Assembly: GCA_017940465.1 (NCBI GenBank) | Contig: JAGAYN010000031.1 | Location: 62,001 to 126,000 of the forward strand | DNA length: 64,000 bases | Direction: 5' to 3' | Source of the DNA: Bacteroidales bacterium | GTDB taxonomy: Bacteria > Bacteroidota > Bacteroidia > Bacteroidales > P3 | Part shown: positions 25,995-35,332 of the stretch, piece after piece | How positions within the stretch are numbered: the first letter of the stretch is position 1 | Layout of the letters: the number at the start of each line of letters is the position of its first letter | Position numbers and translations under genes: made by a program | The notes under the pieces: generated by a model | The model's input: the letters and a program-made list of their open reading frames with translations, nothing else | What the model was told of the DNA's origin: nothing | The model's database searches: none

Positions 25995-27443
25995 ATGAAA
26001 CTGAAAGAGATCATACAGGGAATTGCCGCAGAGGTGCGTGGCGATGTGGAAGTGGAGGTGAAAGACCTCCAGTTCGACTCGCGTAGCGTCTCGCAGGGCA
26101 CCCTCTTCGTGGCCCAGCCCGGCACCAAGGTGGATGGGCACGACTACATCGCCAAGGCTGTCGAGGCCGGCGCGGTGGCGATCATCTGCCAGCAGGTGCC
26201 GGCAGGTGCGCCGGCTGCCACCTACATCGTGGTGGACGACAGCAGCAGAGCCCTGGGCCTGGCGGCCGCCAATTTCTATGGTCACCCTTCGCGCCGTATC
26301 AGGTTGGTGGGCATCACCGGCACCAACGGCAAGACCACCACCGTCACCCTCCTGCACCGCATGTTCCGTAGCCTGGGCCGTCATGTCGGCCTCATATCCA
26401 CCATAGTGAACAAAATCGACGACGAGGAGATCCCCACCGGCCACACTACCCCAGACGCGCTGGAACTCAACCGGCTGATAGGGCGTATGGTGGAGGCCGG
26501 ATGCGAATACTGCTTCATGGAGGTGAGCAGCCACGCCGTGGTGCAGCAGCGCATCGCGGGGCTGGAATTCGCCGGCGGCATATTCAGCAACATCACCCAT
26601 GACCACCTCGATTTCCACAAGACCATGCAAGCCTACATCGCCGCCAAGAAGGGCTTCTTCGATGCCCTGTCTGTCTCGGCGTGGGCCTTGGTGAACGTGG
26701 ACGACAAGAACGGGCGCGTCATGGTGCAGAACACACGGGCGCAGGTGAAGACCTACGCTCTCCGGCAGACGGCCGACTTCCACGGGAAAATCGTCGAGGA
26801 GGGCTTCGAGGGGATGCAGTTGCGTATCAACGGGCAGGAGGTGTGGAGCCGCCTGGTGGGCCGCTTCAATGCCTACAATCTGCTGGCCATCTACGGCGCG
26901 GCCGTCCTGTGCGGCGTGCCTGCCGGCGAGGCGCTGCGTGTGCTTTCCCTGCTCACCCCCGCACCGGGCCGCTTCCAGTATGTCAGCGGAAAGGGAATTA
27001 CCGCCATCGTCGACTATGCCCATACCCCCGACGCGCTGCAGAATGTGCTGGAGACCATCCACGACCTGCGCCGCGACACCCAGCAGATTATCACCGTGGT
27101 GGGCTGCGGTGGCGACCGCGACCGCACCAAACGTCCCGAGATGGCGCGCATAGCCATGCTGGGAAGCGACAAGCTGGTACTCACCAGCGACAATCCGCGC
27201 ACCGAGCAGCCGGAGGCTATCCTGAACGATATGGAGGCCGGGCTCACTGCCGAACAGCTCAGCCACGTCGTGCGTATCACCGACCGCCGCCAGGCCATAC
27301 GCACCGCCTGCCTCATGGCTCGCGAGGGCGACATCATCCTGGTGGCTGGCAAGGGACACGAGAAGTATCAGGAGGTGAACGGCGTCCGTTCCCATTTCGA
27401 CGATGTGGAGGAATTGGAAACTGAATTAGGAATCAAGAGCTAA
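25995..27443 (+). CDS. murE: UDP-MurNAc-tripeptide synthetase (meso-DAP adding)
   Basis: A 482-residue Mur ligase that adds the third residue to UDP-MurNAc-L-Ala-D-Glu in the cytoplasm. ATP loop GITGTNGKTTTVTLL (residues ~111-125), the VSSHAVVQQR and NITHDHLDFHKTM blocks, and the specificity loop TSDNPRTEQPEAI: the DNPR motif is the meso-diaminopimelate signature, so the cell wall is presumably DAP-type. Located between ftsI and mraY with 4- and 5-bp gaps. Confidence 0.96.
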   Translation: MKLKEIIQGIAAEVRGDVEVEVKDLQFDSRSVSQGTLFVAQPGTKVDGHDYIAKAVEAGAVAIICQQVPAGAPAATYIVVDDSSRALGLAAANFYGHPSRRIRLVGITGTNGKTTTVTLLHRMFRSLGRHVGLISTIVNKIDDEEIPTGHTTPDALELNRLIGRMVEAGCEYCFMEVSSHAVVQQRIAGLEFAGGIFSNITHDHLDFHKTMQAYIAAKKGFFDALSVSAWALVNVDDKNGRVMVQNTRAQVKTYALRQTADFHGKIVEEGFEGMQLRINGQEVWSRLVGRFNAYNLLAIYGAAVLCGVPAGEALRVLSLLTPAPGRFQYVSGKGITAIVDYAHTPDALQNVLETIHDLRRDTQQIITVVGCGGDRDRTKRPEMARIAMLGSDKLVLTSDNPRTEQPEAILNDMEAGLTAEQLSHVVRITDRRQAIRTACLMAREGDIILVAGKGHEKYQEVNGVRSHFDDVEELETELGIKS

Positions 27444-27448
27444 GCGTT

Positions 27449-28627
27449 ATGTTATACTATTTGTTTGATTGGATAGACAGGAGTTTCGACTTCCCCGGTG
27501 CGGGAGTGTTCCAATACATTTCGTTCCGTGCGGCAGCGAGTATGGTCACCTCGCTCTTCATCATGCTCTTTGTCGGCAAGCCTTTCATACGCTGGATGAA
27601 AAACAAGATGGGCATGATGGACGAGGTGCGTACCGAGTTAGGCCTGGAGGGTGCCGTGCGCAAGAGCCAGACCCCTACCATGGGCGGTGTGCTTATCCTC
27701 GGGGCCATCATCATCCCCACCCTCCTGTTTGCCAAGCTGGACAATATCTATGTGCAGATCATGCTCGGCACCACGATGTGGATGGGGCTGATAGGCTTCC
27801 TGGATGATTTTTTGAAGAAGACGCGCGGCAAGGCGGGCCTGCCGGGCAAGTACAAGGTGCTGGCACAGACGATGCTGGGTCTGGTGGTGGGCTTGCTCAT
27901 CATGCACCACCCCGGCATCAGCGGCTCCACCACGACGACCATCCCCTTTGTGAAGAACAACGAGTTCGACTATGCCTGGCTTGTCACCTGGATGGGCCCG
28001 TGGGCGGATAATCTGGTGTGGGTGGTCTATGTGGCGGTCATCGTGCTGATTGTGACGGCGGTGAGCAATGCCTCGAACCTAACCGACGGCATTGACGGCA
28101 TCGCCACCGGCGTGGCCGCTGTCAATGGCGGCGCGCTGGCCCTGCTGGCGTGGGTGAGCGGCAACGTGGTGATGGCCACCTATTTGAATATCATGTACCT
28201 GCCCAATATCGGCGAGCTGGCCATCTTCAGCACCGCCTTTGTGGGTGCCACGCTCGGCTTCCTGTGGTACAACTCGCATCCGGCCGAGATTTTCATGGGC
28301 GACACCGGTTCGCTGGCCATCGGAAGCATCATCGCGGTCTTCGCGGTGCTGATTAAGAAGGAGCTGCTGCTGCCGGTGCTTTGCGGCATCTATGTGGTGG
28401 AGAACCTTTCGGTCATCATCCAGACGTCGGCCTGCAAGCTCTACCGCCGCAGGCACAAGCTGCCGCCGGAGCAGTCCGTTCCGGTCAGCGTGCGACCCTT
28501 CCTGATGACACCCCTCCACCACCATTACCAGAAGAAGGGCATGGCCGAGGAGAAGGTGGTGATGCGCTTCGTCATCATCGCCATCCTGCTGGCTATTTTC
28601 ACCCTCTCCACGCTGAAACTCCGATAG
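27449..28627 (+). CDS. mraY: Phospho-MurNAc-pentapeptide translocase
   Basis: A 392-residue polytopic membrane enzyme that transfers phospho-MurNAc-pentapeptide from UDP to undecaprenyl phosphate, making lipid I. Motifs: KSQTPTMGGV, GFLDDFLKKTRGKAGLPGKYK, NASNLTDGIDGIATG, FMGDTGSLAIGS and the His-rich loop PLHHHYQKKG near the C-terminus. All Asp residues of the active site are present. Ten or so hydrophobic helices are apparent. The next gene is the unusual short MurD-like gene. Confidence 0.96.
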   Translation: MLYYLFDWIDRSFDFPGAGVFQYISFRAAASMVTSLFIMLFVGKPFIRWMKNKMGMMDEVRTELGLEGAVRKSQTPTMGGVLILGAIIIPTLLFAKLDNIYVQIMLGTTMWMGLIGFLDDFLKKTRGKAGLPGKYKVLAQTMLGLVVGLLIMHHPGISGSTTTTIPFVKNNEFDYAWLVTWMGPWADNLVWVVYVAVIVLIVTAVSNASNLTDGIDGIATGVAAVNGGALALLAWVSGNVVMATYLNIMYLPNIGELAIFSTAFVGATLGFLWYNSHPAEIFMGDTGSLAIGSIIAVFAVLIKKELLLPVLCGIYVVENLSVIIQTSACKLYRRRHKLPPEQSVPVSVRPFLMTPLHHHYQKKGMAEEKVVMRFVIIAILLAIFTLSTLKLR

Positions 28628-28659
28628 ATAACAGTAACGAACAAACGTAACAACAAAAT

Positions 28660-29199
28660 ATGACGATAGAAACCATGGTCCAACAGGGCCGCGACAGAGT
28701 CCACACCGGTTTGGCCGGCATAGATGTGCAACGCCTGAAAGCCATGCGCAACGCCTCGCTGCGCGACTGTTTCCGCCGGTTGGAGGACACGCGCTACAGG
28801 CTCGAGTTTGTGGCCCGCATCTGTGGACGCGAATATATCAACGACGCGGCCTCGCGGTCGGTGAACGCCACGTGGTACAGCCTGGAGAGCATGCAGGGCG
28901 GCGTGATTTGGATTGCCGACACGCCCGTGGCCGAGGCAGACTACAGCCGCCTGGTGCCCACGGCGCTGCGCAAGGTGCGCATGCTGCTGGTGGTGGGCGG
29001 CGAGAGTGCGAGCATGCGGGAGGCTTTCGAGGGGGTGGTCCCCTCCATCGCCGTCTGCGGCTCCATGCGCGAGGCGCTGCACCAGGCCTACCGCTACGAT
29101 GCCGACGACGTGAAGGTCCTCTATTCCCCCGCCTGCGCCAACGGATTCTCCACCGACGAGTGCGGCGAGCGCTTCAGAAAGGAAGTCAACGAGTTGTAG
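28660..29199 (+). CDS. Stand-alone MurD C-terminal domain, probably inactive as a ligase
   Basis: A 179-residue protein in the normal murD slot. It aligns with the last ~40% of MurD: the HRLE-like YRLEFV (46-51), the FINDSKATN position read as YINDAASRS (59-67, Lys to Ala64), NATWYSLESM, VIWIADTPVAEADYS where GGKDKGNDY is usual, and YSPACANGF near the end. The N-terminal UDP-binding and central ATPase domains, with the P-loop, are absent, so ligation cannot occur. The frame is open and starts with its own ATG 33 bp after mraY, and codon use matches the neighbours. It may be a retained regulator or scaffold. A full-length MurD must be encoded elsewhere. Confidence 0.8.
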   Translation: MTIETMVQQGRDRVHTGLAGIDVQRLKAMRNASLRDCFRRLEDTRYRLEFVARICGREYINDAASRSVNATWYSLESMQGGVIWIADTPVAEADYSRLVPTALRKVRMLLVVGGESASMREAFEGVVPSIAVCGSMREALHQAYRYDADDVKVLYSPACANGFSTDECGERFRKEVNEL

Positions 29200-29206
29200 A
29201 AATGTT

Positions 29207-30439
29207 ATGATGCTATCCAGAATATTCAAGGGCGACAAGGCGATATGGGTGGTGTTCCTGCTCCTCTCCATCGTCTCGCTGGTGGAGGTCTACAGTTCGA
29301 TAGGGCTGTATGCCTACACCGCCTTCTCCTCCAAGACGCCCTCCACCCTCTTCCTGCGCCACCTGTTGGTGGTGGCGGTCACGTGGGTGGTGGCGATAGC
29401 CCTCACGAGGGTGAACTACCGCTATTTCTCGCGCTTTGCGGTGCTGGGCTATTGGGCTTCGTTTGTGCTGCTGGCGGTGATGCTGATGATTGGCGGCCGC
29501 TGGTTCCGTGTGCCCGTCATCGGGCAGTTCCAGCCCTCGGAGGTGGCCAAGGTGGCCCTCATCCCCTTCGTGGCACGTCTGCTGGCACTGAATAAGGACA
29601 AGGTCGACGACCTGGGCACCTTCCTGCAACTGCTTGTCTACATCGGTTTTGTCGTGGCGCTGGTGCTCCCGGAGAACTTCTCCACCGCCGCGCTGATTTT
29701 CCTCTCCTGTTACCTGATGATGCTTTTCGGCGGCGTGAACCGCAAGTACTGGTGGCGGCTCTTCCTGGTGGGCATGGTGCTGGTGGTGGCGGGCCTGGCG
29801 GTGACCTACTACCGCTACGACCGCTCCCTCTACGCCGACGCCCAGCCGCAGAAAGAGCAGCTCCTCGAGCGTAGCTCCACGTGGGGCCACCGTGTCCACT
29901 CGTGGGTCCACCCCGACACACTGCTCACGCAGGAGAACATGGCCCGCATGGCCATCGCCCGCGGCGGAGCCTTCGGCAAGGGCCCCGGCAACACCGTCCA
30001 TGCCCGCCTCATGACGCAGGCGCACAACGACTTCATCTATGCCATCATCATCGAGGAGACCGGATTGGTGGGGGGCATACTGGTGTTTCTCCTCTACAGT
30101 TTCCTCTACTTCAGGTGCATACGCCTCTCGTGGCGGTGCAAGGGGCGCTTCGGGGCGCTCACGGTGGCCGGCATGGGCACCATGATCTACCTCCAGGCGG
30201 TGGCCAACATGTGCGTCGCCGTGGGTGTGCTGCCCGTCACGGGGCAGACGCTGCCCTTCATCTCCTACGGCGGCACGGCCTACCTCTTCCTCGGCTGCGG
30301 ACTGGGCATCATCCAGTCGGTGGCGGCGGAGGTGTACGGCGACAGGAAAGAAGCCTCCGGCGAGGGGTCCATAGAGGGTCAAAACGAACAAACGGTCCAT
30401 AACGGCTCATTAGGGGCCACAGTCGAAGTAAATACTTAG
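29207..30439 (+). CDS. ftsW: Septal peptidoglycan polymerase FtsW
   Basis: A 410-residue SEDS-family glycosyltransferase with about ten membrane helices. Diagnostic blocks: FQPSEVAKVALI, the large periplasmic loop containing RVHSWVHPD, GAFGKGPGNTVHARLMTQAHNDFIYAIIIEETG (the conserved catalytic-loop block) and LPFISYGGTAYLFLGCGLGII. It polymerises glycan with FtsI at the septum. The last ~18 codons (after SIEGQ) and the stop lie inside an intergenic repeat copy (30392-30470), so the tail is repeat-derived and unlikely to be conserved. Two adjacent ATGs (29207, 29210) are possible starts. Confidence 0.95.
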   Translation: MMLSRIFKGDKAIWVVFLLLSIVSLVEVYSSIGLYAYTAFSSKTPSTLFLRHLLVVAVTWVVAIALTRVNYRYFSRFAVLGYWASFVLLAVMLMIGGRWFRVPVIGQFQPSEVAKVALIPFVARLLALNKDKVDDLGTFLQLLVYIGFVVALVLPENFSTAALIFLSCYLMMLFGGVNRKYWWRLFLVGMVLVVAGLAVTYYRYDRSLYADAQPQKEQLLERSSTWGHRVHSWVHPDTLLTQENMARMAIARGGAFGKGPGNTVHARLMTQAHNDFIYAIIIEETGLVGGILVFLLYSFLYFRCIRLSWRCKGRFGALTVAGMGTMIYLQAVANMCVAVGVLPVTGQTLPFISYGGTAYLFLGCGLGIIQSVAAEVYGDRKEASGEGSIEGQNEQTVHNGSLGATVEVNT

Positions 30440-30470
30440 AGGATACCTACAGGATACCTACAGGGTGCCA
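30392..30470 (+). repeat. TACCT phased repeat, copy 3, reaching into ftsW
   Basis: GGTCCATAACGGCTC, then ACAGTCGAAGTAAATAC, then two GGATACCTAC units ending CAGGGTGCC. It is closest to the copies at 21446 (inverted) and 55503 (same strand). It provides the ftsW stop codon (30437-30439) and fills the ftsW-murG gap. Confidence 0.8.
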
Positions 30471-30524
30471 ACGGAAATGGGTCAAAACGGTGTTAAATTA
30501 ACAAAAATTAATAAACAAACCAAC

Positions 30525-31631
30525 ATGAAGATCATCATCAGCGGAGGAGGGAGCGGCGGACATATATTCCCCGCAGTGGCCATCGCCAACGCCGTCAAGG
30601 CGCGGTGGGCGGACGCCGACATCCTGTTCGTCGGCGCCGAAGGCAAGATGGAGATGGAGAAGGTGCCTGCGGCGGGCTACCGCATCGTGGGGCTCCCCAT
30701 TGCGGGCCTGCAGCGCAAGCTCACCCTTTCCAACCTGGCGAAGAACCTCCAGCTGCCGCTGAAGATGATGCGCAGCCGCAAGAAGGTGAAGGCGGTGCTG
30801 GCCGATTTCCGGCCGGACATCGTGGTGGGCGTGGGAGGCTTCGCCAGCGAACCCACCCTCAAGGCAGCCTCCTCCCTCGGCTACACCACCCTCCTGCAGG
30901 AGCAGAACTCCTACGCCGGCCTCACAAACAAGATGCTCTCCCGCAAGGCCGCCAGGATATGCGTGGCCTACGAGGGCATGGACCGCTTCTTCCCGCGCGA
31001 GAAAATCGTCTTCACCGGCAACCCCGTGCGGGCCGATATCGAGCAGATGGCTGTCGGCGTGGAGGAAAGCCGCCTCCACTTCGGCCTCGAACCCCGGGGG
31101 CGTGTCCTCCTCTCCGTGGGCGGAAGCCTGGGAGCCCGCAGCATCAACGAGATGATTATAGGCCACCTCCACTTCTTCAAGGAGAACGACATACAGCTCA
31201 TCTGGCAGACCGGCCGCTGGATGTATGACGAGGCTGTGGCCGCCGTCGAGAAGAGCGGCGCCGGGCATTGGGTCAAGGTGCACCAGTTCATCTCGCGCAT
31301 GGACATGGCCTACACGGCGGCCGACGTGGTGGTGTCGCGTGCGGGTGCCATCGCTATATCCGAACTCTGCCTGGTGGGCAAGCCCGTGGTGCTGATTCCC
31401 TCGCCCAATGTGGCCGAGGACCACCAGACCAAGAACGCCCTGGCGCTGGTGGACCGCGGGGCGGCAGTCATGGTGCGTGACGCCGACTGCTATGCGCAGG
31501 GCCTCCCCATCGTCAAGGATCTCTTTGAATCTCCCCAGAAGCAACGGCAGATGGGCGAGGCCATAGCCAAGATGGCTGTGCGCGGCGCCGCCGGAAAAAT
31601 CGTGGACGAAATAGAAAAACTCATAGGATGA
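30525..31631 (+). CDS. murG: UDP-GlcNAc:lipid I GlcNAc transferase
   Basis: A 368-residue peripheral membrane glycosyltransferase that makes lipid II. Start MKIIISGGGSGGHIFPAVAIA holds the first glycine-rich G-loop; further signatures are GVGGFASEPTLKAA, QEQNSYAGLTNK, FTGNPVRADI, SVGGSLGARSINEM, and RAGAIAISELCLVGKPVVLIP. The upstream extension of the frame to 30465 lies in the repeat and is not used. The stop overlaps the murC start (ATGA). Confidence 0.96.
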   Translation: MKIIISGGGSGGHIFPAVAIANAVKARWADADILFVGAEGKMEMEKVPAAGYRIVGLPIAGLQRKLTLSNLAKNLQLPLKMMRSRKKVKAVLADFRPDIVVGVGGFASEPTLKAASSLGYTTLLQEQNSYAGLTNKMLSRKAARICVAYEGMDRFFPREKIVFTGNPVRADIEQMAVGVEESRLHFGLEPRGRVLLSVGGSLGARSINEMIIGHLHFFKENDIQLIWQTGRWMYDEAVAAVEKSGAGHWVKVHQFISRMDMAYTAADVVVSRAGAIAISELCLVGKPVVLIPSPNVAEDHQTKNALALVDRGAAVMVRDADCYAQGLPIVKDLFESPQKQRQMGEAIAKMAVRGAAGKIVDEIEKLIG

Positions 31632-33046
31632 ACTACTACTTTCTCGGCATAGGAGGCATCGGCATGAGCGCTCTGGCGCGCTTCTTCCACCGCAGGGGCG
31701 ACCGCGTCTGCGGCTACGACCGCACCCCGTCGCCCCTCACCGACCAGTTGCAGGCCGAGGGCATCGATGTCCATTTCGACGACAACCCCTCCCTCATACC
31801 TCCGGATATCGACCTGGCTGTCTACACCCCCGCCGTGCCGCAGGAGACGCTCGAGTACCAGGCCCTGGTGCAACGCGGCGTGAAGATGGAGAAACGCTCG
31901 CAGGTGCTGGGCGAATTGACCCGTGGCAAGCGTTGCATCGCCGTCGCCGGCAGCCATGGGAAGACTTCCACCTCCTCGATGATTGCCCACCTGCTTTCCA
32001 AGGCTCCCTGCGGATGCAGCGCCTTCCTGGGCGGGATAAGCAAGAACTTCGACTCCAACCTGCTGGTGGATACGCAGAGCGAATATGTGGTGGTGGAGGC
32101 CGATGAGTACGACCGTTCCTTCCTGCAGCTGCAGCCCTACATGGCGGTGGTCACCGCTACCGACCCCGACCACCTGGACATCTATGGCGACCACCGGCAC
32201 ATGCTCGAAGCCTACGTCCAGTTTGCCTCGCAGGTGTCGGCCGGGGGCCGCCTCTTTGTCAAGGAAGGTGCCTTCCTCACCGCCGACGGGGAGCCTGTGA
32301 TAGACTATGGGCATCACCACCACGACCACGGGCATCACCACCACCACGACCACCCATCGCTTGCCGCACCCCTTTCCACCTACACCGCACACGGCATGGA
32401 GGCCGACTACTATGCCGTCAATGTGCGTACCTATCACGGCAATCTTTTCTTTGATTTACGCACACCTGACGGGGTGCTCTACGACATGGAGCTGCAGGGC
32501 ACGGCCCTGTTCAACGTGGAGAATGCAGTGGCGGCCGCGGCGGTGGCCTTGTCATGCGGACTGGATCAGTACCAGCTCCGCCATGGCCTCAAGACCTTCC
32601 AGGGGGTGCGTCGCCGTTTCGACTACCGCATACGCGAGAAGGACCTCGTCTATATCGACGACTATGCCCACCATCCGCAGGAGATACAGTCCACCATAGA
32701 GTCGGTGCGCTACCTCTATCCCGGCAAGCGGGTTGTAGGCATCTTCCAGCCGCACCTCTACAGCCGCACGCGCGACCTGGCCGATGGCTTTGTGCGGGTG
32801 CTGCAGATGCTGGACGAGGTGATAATGCTCCCCATCTATCCCGCCCGGGAGAAACCCATCGCAGGCGTCACCTCCAGCATGGTGCTGCGCAAGATGGACA
32901 CCATGTCCAAGTACCTCTGCACACCCGATCAGGCCCTGGAGCTGGTGCCGGCGCTGTGTCCCGACGTGGTGCTCACCCTCGGGGCAGGGGATATTGACCG
33001 CCTGGTGCCCCGTATGGAATCAGTATTAAGAGAGACTATGCTATGA
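31628..33046 (+). CDS. murC: UDP-MurNAc:L-alanine ligase, with a His-rich insertion
   Basis: A 472-residue Mur ligase adding L-Ala to UDP-MurNAc. It shows FLGIGGIGMSALARF (UDP site), the ATP loop VAGSHGKTSTSSMI, VEADEYDRSFLQL, TDPDHLDIYGD, DDYAHHPQEI and the C-terminal GAGDID. Between the central-domain blocks, residues 229-242 form an insert with 11 His and two Asp in 14 residues (HHHHDHGHHHHHDH), which is not part of the usual MurC fold that I know. It could be a metal-binding loop. Start overlaps the murG stop and the end overlaps the ftsQ start, both as ATGA. Confidence 0.95.
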   Translation: MNYYFLGIGGIGMSALARFFHRRGDRVCGYDRTPSPLTDQLQAEGIDVHFDDNPSLIPPDIDLAVYTPAVPQETLEYQALVQRGVKMEKRSQVLGELTRGKRCIAVAGSHGKTSTSSMIAHLLSKAPCGCSAFLGGISKNFDSNLLVDTQSEYVVVEADEYDRSFLQLQPYMAVVTATDPDHLDIYGDHRHMLEAYVQFASQVSAGGRLFVKEGAFLTADGEPVIDYGHHHHDHGHHHHHDHPSLAAPLSTYTAHGMEADYYAVNVRTYHGNLFFDLRTPDGVLYDMELQGTALFNVENAVAAAAVALSCGLDQYQLRHGLKTFQGVRRRFDYRIREKDLVYIDDYAHHPQEIQSTIESVRYLYPGKRVVGIFQPHLYSRTRDLADGFVRVLQMLDEVIMLPIYPAREKPIAGVTSSMVLRKMDTMSKYLCTPDQALELVPALCPDVVLTLGAGDIDRLVPRMESVLRETML

Positions 33047-33801
33047 AACGACCTGTCAAAATATTGCTCATTCTGCTGGGGGCCGCCGTGCTGACGGTGC
33101 TGGTGGTGGTGGCCAACGTGTCGCGTTCGCGTTCGCAGGTGCGCGGCATCGAGGTGGCTATTCGCTATGGCGACACACCGGTGTTGGTCAGCGAGCAGAC
33201 CGTAGTCGATACGGTGCTCGGCGCGATGCCGGCTTTATTGCAGCAGAGCATCAAGTCGGTCGATTGCGATCGCGTGGCCGATGCGGCGCGTAATGTGCCG
33301 TTCCTCACACGGGTGAGCGCGGCGGTCAGTGTCAGTGGCAAGGTGGTGGTCAGGGCCGACCAGCGGCGACCCATAGCGCGCCTCTACTATGGCAGCAGGG
33401 AGCTGTACATGGACGGCGAGGGGGGGCTGTTCCCTACCTCAAGCAGTGGCAACTGCAACGTGCTGGTGGCTGGAGGCGACTTCAAGGAGCCCCTGCGGAT
33501 GGACAGCCTCAACGCGCAGACGCGGGCGCTGTGGGAGGTGGCGTTGTACCTGGACGACCATCGCGACTACAAGAACTTCATCGACCAGATCTATGTGTTG
33601 TCCAACGGCGATGTGATGATGGTGCCCAAGGTGGGCAGCCATGTCATCGAACTGGGCGATGCGGACAACCTCGACGAGAAGTTCTCCAACCTGGTGGCGT
33701 TCTACCGCAAGGGGATGCCGCGGGCCGGGTGGGACACCTATTCCAAGGTGAGCCTCAAGTTCAAAGAGCAAGTGGTTTGCACAAAAAAACAAAATAAATA
33801 A
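33043..33801 (+). CDS. ftsQ: Cell division protein FtsQ
   Basis: A 252-residue bitopic protein: short cytoplasmic N-terminus, one membrane helix (residues ~6-24, ILLILLGAAVLTVLVVV), then a POTRA-like part (RGIEVAIRYG to RVSAAVSVSGKVVVRADQRRPIARLYYG) and the FtsQ beta domain (LYMDGEGGLFP, with the IDQIYVLSNGD block). FtsQ scaffolds FtsL and FtsB in the divisome. Gene order murC-ftsQ-ftsA and the ATGA overlap support the call. Confidence 0.9.
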   Translation: MKRPVKILLILLGAAVLTVLVVVANVSRSRSQVRGIEVAIRYGDTPVLVSEQTVVDTVLGAMPALLQQSIKSVDCDRVADAARNVPFLTRVSAAVSVSGKVVVRADQRRPIARLYYGSRELYMDGEGGLFPTSSSGNCNVLVAGGDFKEPLRMDSLNAQTRALWEVALYLDDHRDYKNFIDQIYVLSNGDVMMVPKVGSHVIELGDADNLDEKFSNLVAFYRKGMPRAGWDTYSKVSLKFKEQVVCTKKQNK

Positions 33802-33813
33802 AACAGCAGCATT

Positions 33814-35190
33814 ATGGAAAACGAAATCATTGTAGGTCTTGACATCGGCACCACCAAGATAGCCTGCTTTGTGGGCATGAGGGGCCAGACAGGAAAAGTA
33901 AAGATTCTGGGCTATGGGAAAACCGAGTCTACGGGAGTGGAGCACGGCGTGGTGAGGAATGTCTCCTTCGCGGCCGAGTCGATCCGCCGTGCGGTGAACG
34001 AAGCCGCCGACCAGGCGGATGTGGACATCGAGGAGGTGTGGGTCGGCGTGGCCGGGCAGCACATCAAGTCGCGCCCCGCCCAGGGTTCCATCACCATTCC
34101 GGCAGATCACCGCCTGATCGAGAGGGAGGACGTGAAGCGCCTCATCGACGACCAGTACAACACCCAGCTGTCGCCCGGCGAGGAGATTATCCATATCTTC
34201 CCCCAGCAGTACATAGTGGATGGCGAAGCGCTGAGCCGCGAGGTGTCGCCGATAGGGGTGCCTGGGCGCAAGCTGATGGCCAACTTCCACATGGTCACGG
34301 CAAACGTGCAGAACCTGCAGTATATCAAGTATGCCGTGCAGGATGCTGGACTGAAAATCAAGGGTGTGGTGCTGGAGCCTGTGGCTTCGGCCAAGGCAGT
34401 GCTGGTCGATACCGACCGCGACGCCGGTGTGGCCATAGTGGACATTGGAGGCGGCACCACCGACATCGCCGTCTTCCACGACGGCATCATCCGCCACACA
34501 TCCGTCCTGCCGCTGGCGGGCAACGCCATCACCAACGACATCCGCGAGGGTTGCAACATCCTCAAGAGGCAGGCCGAGAGTCTGAAGGTGAAGTTCGGTT
34601 CCTGCCTGGTGCAGGCGGTGTCGGAGAACGATGTCATTTCGATTCCCAGCATGCACAGCCAGGCGCCGCGCGAGATTCATGTGAAGAACCTGGCGGGTAT
34701 CATCAATGCGCGTGCCAAGATGATCATGGAGCAGGTGGACTATGAAATCAAGATTTCGGGCTATCAGAAGAAACTCATTGCCGGCGTGACCCTCACCGGC
34801 GGCGGCGCGCAGCTCAAGGACATCAAGGCCCTGTGTGAGCTCGTTACCGCCACCGATACCCGCATCGGCAACCCCACAGAGCATCTGGAGGCCGACAGTG
34901 TCTCGTATGCCGACCTTGCGCACCCGATGTATGCCACGGGTATCGGCCTGGTGCTCTACGGCCTGGAGGAGGCGGAGTCGGCCGACGAGAAGGAGGTTGA
35001 GACCAAGGAGAAGGACTGGAAAGAGACCATGTGGGACGGCCTGCCCGACCCCCCCGCCGCCGAGGCGCAGCCTGCCGCCCAGCCCACAGCGCAGCCGAAG
35101 CCGGCTCCCGATAAGCCGAAGACCCCCAAGTGGGACAGATTCATCAACAAGGCCATCGAGAAATTCCTCAACGAGGGGCTGGATAAATAG
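33814..35190 (+). CDS. ftsA: Actin-like division protein FtsA
   Basis: A 458-residue actin-fold protein. Phosphate 1 loop VGLDIGTTKIACFVG, the 1C domain region, phosphate 2 VDIGGGTTDIAVFHDG, and adenosine loop VTLTGGGAQLKDI. A Pro/Ala-rich linker (residues ~405-440) leads to the C-terminal amphipathic helix RFINKAIEKFLNEG, which tethers FtsZ filaments to the membrane. It lies 12 bp after ftsQ; a 142-bp gap follows before ftsZ. Confidence 0.96.
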   Translation: MENEIIVGLDIGTTKIACFVGMRGQTGKVKILGYGKTESTGVEHGVVRNVSFAAESIRRAVNEAADQADVDIEEVWVGVAGQHIKSRPAQGSITIPADHRLIEREDVKRLIDDQYNTQLSPGEEIIHIFPQQYIVDGEALSREVSPIGVPGRKLMANFHMVTANVQNLQYIKYAVQDAGLKIKGVVLEPVASAKAVLVDTDRDAGVAIVDIGGGTTDIAVFHDGIIRHTSVLPLAGNAITNDIREGCNILKRQAESLKVKFGSCLVQAVSENDVISIPSMHSQAPREIHVKNLAGIINARAKMIMEQVDYEIKISGYQKKLIAGVTLTGGGAQLKDIKALCELVTATDTRIGNPTEHLEADSVSYADLAHPMYATGIGLVLYGLEEAESADEKEVETKEKDWKETMWDGLPDPPAAEAQPAAQPTAQPKPAPDKPKTPKWDRFINKAIEKFLNEGLDK

Positions 35191-35332
35191 GTCGCTGTGT
35201 ATAAGTTGTTGATAACTAAATGATACGACAATGTCGTAAAAGGCAGTAATTTAGTAATTTTACGGTGTCTTTTGATTAGATACGATTTGTAATAAGAAAC
35301 TGTAGTTCAGTAAAATAGAAATAAGCAAGCAC

